Of a DNA stretch of 64,000 nt, positions 57,605 through 64,000 are shown piece by piece (the first letter of the stretch is position 1; every line of letters starts with the position of its first letter). The notes beneath the pieces are model-generated. The model ran no database searches. It saw nothing but the letters and a program-made list of their open reading frames with translations, and was not told the origin of the DNA. The stretch spans positions 3,637 through 67,636 of the forward strand of contig DAOUBQ010000074.1 in the NCBI GenBank assembly GCA_034432755.1, read 5' to 3'. The stretch is from UBA5195 sp034432755. Its GTDB lineage: Bacteria; Chloroflexota; Anaerolineae; Anaerolineales; Villigracilaceae. The position numbers and the translations under genes were made by a program.

Positions 57605-59071
57605 ATGTATGACTTGCTCATCAAAAACGTTCGCCCGGTTCGCCCCTGCCAAAACGAAGTGACACCCGCCGATATTGCCATTCAGAATGGCAAAATTACC
57701 CGCCTGGCGCCAGAGATTCCAGCCTCCGAAGCGCGCCAGGTGTACGATGGGCGCAGCTGGCTGGCTTTTCCAGGGCTGGTAGATGCCCACATGCACATCG
57801 GAATCTATTCCCCGCTCGAAGTGGATGCCATCACCGAATCGAAAGCCGCCGCCATGGGCGGAGTCACCACCGCAATCACCTACTTTCGCACAGGCGAATA
57901 CTACCTCAACAAAGGCGGCCCCTATCACACCTTTTACCCCGAAGTGTTAAACCTCTCTGCCGGGCATTATTGGGTAGATTACGCCTATCACCTGGCGCCC
58001 ATCAATCGCATTCACATCGAAGAAATGCCCATGCTCTTAAACCAGTTTGGCGTTTGTTCATTCAAAATTTTCATGTTCTATGGCGGACACGGCCTGCACG
58101 GCAAATCGAACCAGCAGCACAACTTTCTCAAACTCCAGCCCGATGAAAATTATGATTTTGCGCACTTTGAATTTATCATGCGCAAATTAAGCGAAATGCT
58201 GACATCCTACCCGCAACACGCGCCTTACCTGAGCCTCAGCCTGCATTGCGAAATCGCCGATATTCTCAACGCCTACACCACCCTCATTCAGCGCGAAGGC
58301 CACCTGAAAGGATTGGCCGCCTACCACGCCGCGCGCCCGCCGCACAGCGAAGGCCTGGCCGTCTTCATCGCCTCTTACCTGGCGCACGAAACCGAATGCG
58401 CCAACATCAACCTGCTGCACCTCACCTCGCGCAAAGCCATGCAAGCCGCCCTCATGATGCGCGACCTGCTGCCTCACATTCACTTTCGGCGCGAAGTGAC
58501 CATTGGTCACCTGTTGCTCGATATTGAAGAACCCAACGGCGTGCTTGCCAAAGTGAACCCACCCATTCGCCCGCGCGAAGATGTGGAATTTTTATGGCAG
58601 AGCCTGCTCCACGGCGATGTAGATTGGGTGGTCAGCGACCACGCCTGTTGCTCCGCCGAAATGAAATACAACGCCCAACACCCCACCGACATCTGGATGG
58701 CGAAATCAGGCTTTGGCGGCACAGAATATCTACTCTCTGGCCTGTACAGCGAAGGGCGCAAACGCGGTCTCTCGCTCAACCGCATGGCCGAACTGGTCTG
58801 CTACAACCCCGCCCAGCGCTACGGTCTTTTAAGCAAAGGCGACCTGGCTGAAGGCAAAGATGCCGACGTGGTCTTATTCGACCCCAACGAAACCTTTACC
58901 GTGCGCGCTGCCGATTCCTTTTCTGGGCAAGGGTACACCCCCTTTGAGGGCCATGAATTGACCGGGCGGGTCAAAACCACCTTCCTGCGCGGTCAGAAAA
59001 TTTACGAAAACGGCCAAATCATCGGACCGGCGCAAGGACAATATCTCCGCCGGCCAGCCTTGGCTTCATAA
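57605..59071 (+). CDS. Cyclic amidohydrolase (dihydropyrimidinase/hydantoinase/imidase type)
   Basis: 488 residues. A binuclear amidohydrolase: H62/H64 (DAHMHIG), the bridging carbamylated K154 (CSFKIFMFYGG), H214 (LSLHCE), H272 (LLHLTS) and D345 (VSDHACC). All metal ligands are present. The family opens cyclic amides and imides (dihydropyrimidines, hydantoins, succinimide or maleimide-like imides). In this operon opening of a maleimide ring from oxidised tetrapyrroles is a plausible role. Ribosome-binding site AAGGAGAAA. Confidence 0.88.
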   Translation: MYDLLIKNVRPVRPCQNEVTPADIAIQNGKITRLAPEIPASEARQVYDGRSWLAFPGLVDAHMHIGIYSPLEVDAITESKAAAMGGVTTAITYFRTGEYYLNKGGPYHTFYPEVLNLSAGHYWVDYAYHLAPINRIHIEEMPMLLNQFGVCSFKIFMFYGGHGLHGKSNQQHNFLKLQPDENYDFAHFEFIMRKLSEMLTSYPQHAPYLSLSLHCEIADILNAYTTLIQREGHLKGLAAYHAARPPHSEGLAVFIASYLAHETECANINLLHLTSRKAMQAALMMRDLLPHIHFRREVTIGHLLLDIEEPNGVLAKVNPPIRPREDVEFLWQSLLHGDVDWVVSDHACCSAEMKYNAQHPTDIWMAKSGFGGTEYLLSGLYSEGRKRGLSLNRMAELVCYNPAQRYGLLSKGDLAEGKDADVVLFDPNETFTVRAADSFSGQGYTPFEGHELTGRVKTTFLRGQKIYENGQIIGPAQGQYLRRPALAS

Positions 59072-59083
59072 GGAACTCCGCTC

Positions 59084-60361
59084 ATGCCTCCATCTCTCAC
59101 TGCCGAATTTCTGTTCGATGACCTGACGTCAGACGAGCGCGCTCGCGCCCAACGGGTGGAAGAAATTTTGCCCGAACTGCGCGCTCACGCCGAGCAAGCC
59201 GATGCCAGCGGGCAATTCTACACCCCACACCGCCAAACCCTGGCGCAAGCCGGCTTGCTGGGGCTGGTCATCCCCACAGCCTACGGCGGGTTGGGCGGCA
59301 CCCTGCGCGACCTGGCCGCCGCCACCTTTGCCATGGGAACAGCCTGCCCCTCCACGGCGCTGGCTTACTTTTTTCACTGCTCCACCTCCTCGCGCGGCCT
59401 GTTGGCGCTGGAGGCCATTGAAGAGGGCAAATTCAACGCCCAAGAAATCCCCACCGTGCGCGCCTTTGCCGAAAACGTACTGCACCGCATGGGAACGAAA
59501 AACCAACTTTTGGGCAACTTTGCCAGCGAAACCGCCAAATCTTCACAAAGTGCGGTCTTCATTGCCACCGAAGCCGAAAAAGTGGAAGGCGGCTGGCGGC
59601 TGAACGGCGTTAAATCGTTTGGCTGCAACACCGGCGTGGCCGATGCCTACCTGGTGGCCGCCAAGATGAAAGGCTATGAAACCGCCGAAGGCCTGGCAAT
59701 GTTCTTCGTGCCGCGCGATGCCGAAGGCGTGAAAGAACGCCCGCAATGGGACGCGCTGGGCATGAGAGCCACCGCCTCACACGGAATTATCTTAGAAAAC
59801 GTCTTCGTGCCTGAAAACGAAGCCCTGGCCCTGCCCGGCGCTTTTGTCAAACTCATGCAAACCAGTCGCGGCTCACTCATGGGCAACCAGCCCGCCATCT
59901 CGGCCATTTATCTGGGCGCGGCCAAAGCCGCTTACGATTACGCCTTGCAAAAAACCATCAGCATGAAATTTGAAGACACAGGCCGCCCAATTGCCACCAG
60001 CCCCTTTCACCAAGAATTAATTGGCAAAATGACAGTGGAACTGGAAACAGCGCGCCTGTGGCTGCGGCGGCAACTTGACCTGGAAACCGCCGAACCCCCC
60101 ACCACCTCTAAAACCGAAGTGGTTCAACACTGGCGCATGGCAAAAGGCACCGTTTCAGAATCTTGCTTTGAGGTGGCCCAACTGGCACTCAAGATGACCG
60201 GCACCAGCGGCACGGCCAATCGCGGCCTGATTGCTCGCATGTTACGCGATATTGCCATGTCACTCGTCATGGCTTTCCCCGCCGAACGTGGACGCCTCGA
60301 AGCCGCCAAAAGCATCACCGACGGCGCAGAAAGCAAATCGTTTACCGTGAAGGCAGATTAA
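59084..60361 (+). CDS. Acyl-CoA dehydrogenase-family flavoprotein
   Basis: 425 residues. Fold of acyl-CoA dehydrogenases: GLLGLVIPTAYGGLGGTLRDLAAATFAMG, GWRLNGVKSFGCNTGVADAYLVAA, DALGMRATASHGIILENVFVPE. The catalytic base glutamate is not obvious, so a flavin-dependent monooxygenase-like member (DszC/HpaB type), fed by the flavin reductase domain encoded upstream, is an alternative. It may introduce a double bond in a side chain or hydroxylate a ring. Substrate unknown. Confidence 0.85.
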   Translation: MPPSLTAEFLFDDLTSDERARAQRVEEILPELRAHAEQADASGQFYTPHRQTLAQAGLLGLVIPTAYGGLGGTLRDLAAATFAMGTACPSTALAYFFHCSTSSRGLLALEAIEEGKFNAQEIPTVRAFAENVLHRMGTKNQLLGNFASETAKSSQSAVFIATEAEKVEGGWRLNGVKSFGCNTGVADAYLVAAKMKGYETAEGLAMFFVPRDAEGVKERPQWDALGMRATASHGIILENVFVPENEALALPGAFVKLMQTSRGSLMGNQPAISAIYLGAAKAAYDYALQKTISMKFEDTGRPIATSPFHQELIGKMTVELETARLWLRRQLDLETAEPPTTSKTEVVQHWRMAKGTVSESCFEVAQLALKMTGTSGTANRGLIARMLRDIAMSLVMAFPAERGRLEAAKSITDGAESKSFTVKAD

Positions 60362-60385
60362 AAACCGAACAAAAAGGAGTTGTAG

Positions 60386-61861
60386 ATGGCCTTCCCCGAA
60401 ATTCCCCTCCCCCCGCTCGCTGAAATTGAACAGCGCTTCCAACTCTTCGATTACATCGCCGGAGAGCGCCTCGCCCCCGCTCTCGAACTGACCGAATCGG
60501 TCTGCAATCCGCACACCGGTCAGACGATTGCCCCACAGCGCGCCACCCGCCCAGAGAACCTGGAACACGCCTTGCAAACCGCTCATCAACTGCACCAATC
60601 GGGCCAATGGGCGCACACGCCACCCGAAGAACGCGCCGAAGTGCTAGAACGCGCCGCCCATCACCTGATGAGCCTCGTGCCGCTGATTGCTGGCGTGGAA
60701 TCGTATCACACCGGCATTGTCTTTAGCACCACCCGCTTTATCAACGCCATCGTCTGGCTGGCGTTTAAGGCCGCCGCAGGCGTACTGCGCAGCGGACAAA
60801 CCCTCGCCAATATGCCGGGGCCGCACGGCGAGGTAGAAATTTGGCGCAAACCACTGGGGGTGGCCGTTGCCATTGTGCCGTGGAACTCTCCCGCCGCGCT
60901 GGCCGCGCACAAAGTTGCCAACGCCCTGGCGGCGGGCTGCCCGGTGATACTCAAACCAAGTGAGTGGGCGCCCTACTCCTGTCTGTTCCTGGCCGAGGGA
61001 CTGGAAGCAGCCGGCCTGCCTGCCGGACTATTCCAAATCGTCAACGGCGGGTCACAAGTCGGTCATCACCTGGTCAGCGATGGGCGTGTGCGCGCCGTTT
61101 CCTTCACCGGCGGGCTGCAAGGCGGGCGCGCCGTAGCCGCGGCCTGCGCCCATGAATTCAAATCCGTCCAACTCGAACTGGGTGGCAACAATGCAATGAT
61201 CGTCTTACCCGATGCCGATGTAGAAAAAGCCGCCGAAGGGGTATTGGCCGGCCTGACCACCCTCAACGGCCAATGGTGCCGCGCGCTGGGGCGGCTGATT
61301 GTGCATGAATCACTCTATGAACCCCTCTTGCAGTCCGTATTAGAAAAATTCAAAACGCTGACCGCTGGCAACCCGCTCTCGCTTGAATCACAATTTGGCC
61401 CGCTCGCCAACGCCCCCCATCACCAGCGGATTGTGAACGCCATCGAAACCTTGCGCGCCAAAGGCGGAACCATCCACCAAGCAACTCCCGTCCCCCATAC
61501 GGGCTATTACCTGCCCCCCACGTTGGTAAGCGGTGTTTCGCCTGAAGAAACATTAGAAGAAATTTTTGGCCCGGTTGCTGCGGTTCACCCCTTCAAAAAC
61601 GAGGCCGAAGCCTTGTTTCTTGCCAATCAGCCGCCGTATGGGCTGGGCGGCTACGTCTTTTCGCAAGATGAAGAACACGCCTTGCGTCTGGCTCGGCAGA
61701 TGAACACCGGCGGTGTTAAAATCAACGGCGTTAGCCTGCTCGAACTCAACGTGGATGCGCCGCGCCCCGCCTGGGGATTAAGCGGTTTTGGCGAAGAAGG
61801 CACGCTCGAAACCTTCGATGTCTTTTGCGGCAAATCTATCGTTGGCGTGGCAGCCCGATAA
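60386..61861 (+). CDS. Aldehyde dehydrogenase-family protein
   Basis: 491 residues with AAGGAG upstream. NAD-binding region AVAIVPWNSPAALAAHKVANALAAGCPVILKPSE, general base in LELGGNN and catalytic cysteine in LNGQWCRALGRL, then EEIFGPVAAV. It differs clearly from the paralogue at 37189. It would oxidise an aldehyde formed in the pathway. It is the last gene of operon 3 before thiol peroxidase. Confidence 0.9.
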   Translation: MAFPEIPLPPLAEIEQRFQLFDYIAGERLAPALELTESVCNPHTGQTIAPQRATRPENLEHALQTAHQLHQSGQWAHTPPEERAEVLERAAHHLMSLVPLIAGVESYHTGIVFSTTRFINAIVWLAFKAAAGVLRSGQTLANMPGPHGEVEIWRKPLGVAVAIVPWNSPAALAAHKVANALAAGCPVILKPSEWAPYSCLFLAEGLEAAGLPAGLFQIVNGGSQVGHHLVSDGRVRAVSFTGGLQGGRAVAAACAHEFKSVQLELGGNNAMIVLPDADVEKAAEGVLAGLTTLNGQWCRALGRLIVHESLYEPLLQSVLEKFKTLTAGNPLSLESQFGPLANAPHHQRIVNAIETLRAKGGTIHQATPVPHTGYYLPPTLVSGVSPEETLEEIFGPVAAVHPFKNEAEALFLANQPPYGLGGYVFSQDEEHALRLARQMNTGGVKINGVSLLELNVDAPRPAWGLSGFGEEGTLETFDVFCGKSIVGVAAR

Positions 61862-61891
61862 ATTACACCTTCTCAAGGAGAGCAACGATTT

Positions 61892-62419
61892 ATGACCACT
61901 GTACGTACCGATGTGATTAAACTAGGCGATACCTTCGCCACCCTGCTGGGTGATGATGTTCAGGTAGGACAAGCCGCCCCTGCGTTTAACGTCTCAGCAG
62001 CCGACTGGAGCACGGTGCAGCCTTTGCAAGAATCCAAAGGCAAAGTCATCATCCTGTCTGCCGTTCCCTCGCTCGATACCAGCGTATGCGACCGCGAAAC
62101 CCGCCGTTTTAACCAAGAAGCCGCCCAATTGAGCGAAGAGATTGTCATCTATACCATCAGCACTGATTTCCCAATGGCCCAAAAACGCTGGTGCGGCGCA
62201 GCCGGGGTAGATAAAGTCAAAGTTGTTTCAGATGTACTTGAAACCGACTTCGGCCTGAAATATGGCCTGCTCATCAAGGAACGCCGCTACCTGCGGCGGG
62301 CCGTCTTCATCGTCGGGCGCGACGGCAAACTGACCTACGTCAACTACCTGCCTTCGCTGGGAGACGAGCCAAATTATGACGAAGTCATCGCCGAAGCCAA
62401 GAAAGCCTTAAGTCTGTAA
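61892..62419 (+). CDS. tpx: Thiol peroxidase
   Basis: 175 residues, an atypical 2-Cys peroxiredoxin of the Tpx type: peroxidatic cysteine in PSLDTSVCDRETRRFN and resolving cysteine in AQKRWCGAAG. It removes hydroperoxides using thioredoxin. It stands 30 bp after the aldehyde dehydrogenase gene with its own ribosome-binding site (AAGGAGAG) and may belong to operon 3, protecting against peroxides produced by the oxygenases. Confidence 0.95.
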   Translation: MTTVRTDVIKLGDTFATLLGDDVQVGQAAPAFNVSAADWSTVQPLQESKGKVIILSAVPSLDTSVCDRETRRFNQEAAQLSEEIVIYTISTDFPMAQKRWCGAAGVDKVKVVSDVLETDFGLKYGLLIKERRYLRRAVFIVGRDGKLTYVNYLPSLGDEPNYDEVIAEAKKALSL

Positions 62420-62439
62420 CCCAATCACCACAAAACCAA

Positions 62440-62488
62440 CCGGCAGCCCCGTTCAGCGTATTCATCCGCCAAAGAGCAGGGCTGCCGG
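62440..62488. terminator. Hairpin between convergent genes
   Basis: Perfect 10-bp stem CCGGCAGCCC / GGGCTGCCGG with a 29-nt loop; no T-run follows. It lies between tpx and the minus-strand gene at 62511 and may end both transcripts. Confidence 0.55.
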
Positions 62489-62510
62489 CATGATTCATAA
62501 CCCGCTGGCG

Positions 62511-63134
62511 CTAAAACAAAAACGGGATAAACAACTTGCTCTTCTTCTTATACTCGGCAAATTCAGGATAGCGTGACAGTGATTTATCTTTGTTACGCAT
62601 CAAGCCAAACCAAAAGCCAAACACAAAGCCTCCTAAAATGACCAGCGGCAGCCAGTGCATCGCCAGCAAAGCAAAACTCAAATAAATAAGTAATTCGCCA
62701 AAGTAATTGATGTTGCGTGAGCGCGCAAACATCCCATCAGTAATTAAGTGGCCGGCGTGGTATTTCAACTGAACGTACTTTTGCATATCCGCTGTGAAGT
62801 GCAAGAACACACCCAAAATGTTCATACTCACCGCCAGGCCAATCAGCCAGGCCGGCGCGTTTATATCCAGCCAGGTAATCAGCAGCGCCGAAACCCAATA
62901 AGCGCTTAACCCCAACAGGATGACAAGCGCATAAGCCGGGCCTTTGTCAATTTCCCATTGCTTATCGGGAAAAATGCGGCTTTTCAACACCCATAGCAAG
63001 CCGTAGGTGCCATGCAAAGCCAGGTAAACCCAGGCCGTCACATTCTCCCAGCGTCCAAACCAACCCATCATCGCCAAGATGGCCAGAAAAGTGATGCCTT
63101 TATGAGAATCAATGAAATACTTTTGTTTGAACAT
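62511..63134 (-). CDS. DUF1295/isoprenylcysteine-methyltransferase-like membrane protein
   Basis: 207 residues from the ATG at 63134, preceded by AAGGAAG. About five membrane helices, then the C-terminal pattern of ICMT/steroid-reductase-like membrane proteins: HAGHLITDGMFARSRNINYFGELLIYLSFALLA and the end RYPEFAEYKKKSKLFIPF. These are S-adenosylmethionine-dependent methyltransferases or NADPH-dependent reductases; which one applies is not clear here. Its start lies within the 3-prime end of a broken SDR gene. Confidence 0.8.
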   Translation of the reverse strand: MFKQKYFIDSHKGITFLAILAMMGWFGRWENVTAWVYLALHGTYGLLWVLKSRIFPDKQWEIDKGPAYALVILLGLSAYWVSALLITWLDINAPAWLIGLAVSMNILGVFLHFTADMQKYVQLKYHAGHLITDGMFARSRNINYFGELLIYLSFALLAMHWLPLVILGGFVFGFWFGLMRNKDKSLSRYPEFAEYKKKSKLFIPFLF

Positions 63135-63773
63135 GTTGTCTACTTCCTTTCGGCATTTGCGAAGAATGAACCTGTTTGCGCAAAAAGTCGGTGACTTCCA
63201 CCGGCCCCAGGCGCACAACCGTAGTGCGCACACCCATCGCTTGCAATTCAAGCCCCAGGGTTTGAGTAAACCCATCCACGGCGGCTTTGGCAGCCGCATA
63301 CGCGGCATCACCCGGGCTGACGAACCACCTGCCAGCTGATGAACTGATGTTGATAATATGACCCCGGCCTGCCGCAAGCATCGCTGGCAAAACAACCTTC
63401 CCCGTATAAACCATGCCGTGATAGCCAACCGCCATTTTTTCTCCATCCCCTCAACCGACATCTCGGCAACCGGCATCCAGCGTACAAAAGCAGCGTTGTT
63501 AATAAGCACATCAATACGCCCGGTTTCAGACTGAACGTCGGCAACCCAGCTATCCACCTGGCTGCGAACTGAGACATCCTGCCGAAAGTGAATTTTCCCA
63601 CTCAAGGGGCTTTCGGCCAGTTCATTTTGCGCAGCGGCAATATGTTCGGGGCTGATGTCGCAAGCGTAAACATTCCCACCCTGGTCTGCCAGGGCCTGGG
63701 CAGTAGCCTAGCCAATTCCCTGCGCCCCGCCCGTCACCAGGCAGGTTTTTCCAAGCAACAACGGTGCATCCAT
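63109..63773 (-). pseudogene. Broken SDR gene (nonsense codon and frameshift)
   Basis: From an ATG at 63773 with GAGAAAG upstream the protein begins MDAPLLLGKTCLVTGGAQGIG and meets a TAG at codon 22 (63710-63708). The same frame then continues with ACDISPEHIAAA and GRIDVLINNAAFVRWMPV. At an A6 run (T-run 63435-63440 on the plus strand) the frame shifts and continues as YHGMVYTGKVVLPAMLAAG, ISSSAGRWF and YAAAKAAVDGFTQTLG. One more A would restore the frame, so sequencing error is possible there, but the in-frame stop is a separate lesion. Confidence 0.82.
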
Positions 63774-64000
63774 CTTTCTCTCCTTATCGGGTAAAATGAC
63801 CGTCCAAAACACCGCAGGCGATTCGCAACAGCCATGCTATGGCTTTCTCGTGTTTGCTTGCGGCACCTGGTTTAACAGGGTCGGCAGGATAAAAGGATGA
63901 GTGAGCTGCAAAACGCCCTATTGAACCGCAAAGACGCCAGGCACGCGGAGGAAAAATAAGGGCGAATCTTTCGTCTTTGCAGTGAAATCATGATTTTTGC
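63774..64000. repeat. Edge region with repeat-like sequence
   Basis: No convincing gene. CAGCCATGCTATGGCTTTCTCG (63828-63849) holds a GCCAT-GCT-ATGGC dyad and resembles the end of the MITE-like element at 33224 (CATGGCTTTCTCA). Further on, ACCGCAAAGACGCCAGGCACG is a type of dispersed sequence common in environmental bacterial genomes. A 34-codon frame from 63796 has no supporting signal. Confidence 0.4.

Noticed and set aside
33404..61861. A photosynthesis or chlorophyll biosynthesis cluster
   Set aside because: No bch, puf, psb or ferrochelatase-type genes are present. The set contains oxygenases, hydrolases, CoA-transferases and lyases typical of breakdown.
63796..63900. A 34-codon frame near the right edge
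   Set aside because: No ribosome-binding site or promoter, and the sequence overlaps repeat-like text.
1..64000. tRNA or rRNA genes
   Set aside because: I looked in the intergenic regions and saw no cloverleaf or rRNA-like conserved text; a covariance scan would be needed to exclude it fully.

Overview
The window reads as a chromosomal segment of a GC-rich (mid-to-high 50s %) non-photosynthetic bacterium. A member of the Chloroflexota, probably class Anaerolineae, is my best guess from gene style: a PknB kinase joined to a TolB-like propeller, a MoeA fused to a binding-protein domain, ECF and Er-VIT1 proteins, and many short dispersed hairpin repeats. This placement is inference. I saw no rRNA, tRNA or CRISPR array.

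Layout. 1-3005: end of a histidine kinase, response regulators (one internally deleted, one joined to a kinase-fold domain). 2998-8534 (minus): two MoeA-type molybdenum cofactor genes, a UbiA-like membrane protein, a DinB-like protein and an SDR. 8958-11453: an ECF transporter (S, T and A parts). 11823-14956: two paralogous NAD(P)-binding proteins separated by an in-phase array of 50 heptamers. 15170-19979: a peroxide/iron module (PerR-like Fur protein with operator, PfeT-type P1B ATPase, peroxiredoxin, Er-VIT1). 20190-23879: kbl, lpdA and a secreted repeat protein. 24258-26411: a Ser/Thr kinase. 26419-29629 (minus): zur, a small CxxC membrane protein, znuC, znuB and pyrD behind a strong promoter with a Zur-type box. 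29716-33394: a small gene, acetyltransferases, an MFS exporter and a MITE-like element.

The remarkable part is 33404-61861, about 28 kb. Three transcription units each start with a near-consensus sigma70 promoter next to the same 18-bp palindrome (TGTTATAA-CA/TG-TTATAACA). The third unit begins with a GntR/HutC regulator, the likely reader of these operators. Inside are proteins resembling the plant chlorophyll-breakdown enzymes: a PaO-like Rieske oxygenase, a red-chlorophyll-catabolite-reductase-like protein, a second bilin-reductase-like protein, a NOL/NYC1-like chlorophyll b reductase SDR, a chlorophyllase-like alpha/beta hydrolase, and four lipocalin-like proteins. The other genes would suit degradation of the substituted maleimides left when linear tetrapyrroles are cut: a cyclic amidohydrolase, a half-amidase, a nitrilase-family amidase, a maleate-isomerase relative, an aconitase-type hydratase, two class III CoA-transferases, an HpcH aldolase, an HMG-CoA-lyase fused to a flavin reductase, an acyl-CoA dehydrogenase and two aldehyde dehydrogenases. 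I propose a catabolic regulon for chlorophyll or other tetrapyrroles. The family resemblances are read from motifs; the pathway and substrate are inference.

61892-64000: thiol peroxidase, an isoprenylcysteine-methyltransferase-like membrane protein, a broken SDR gene, and repeat fragments at the edge.
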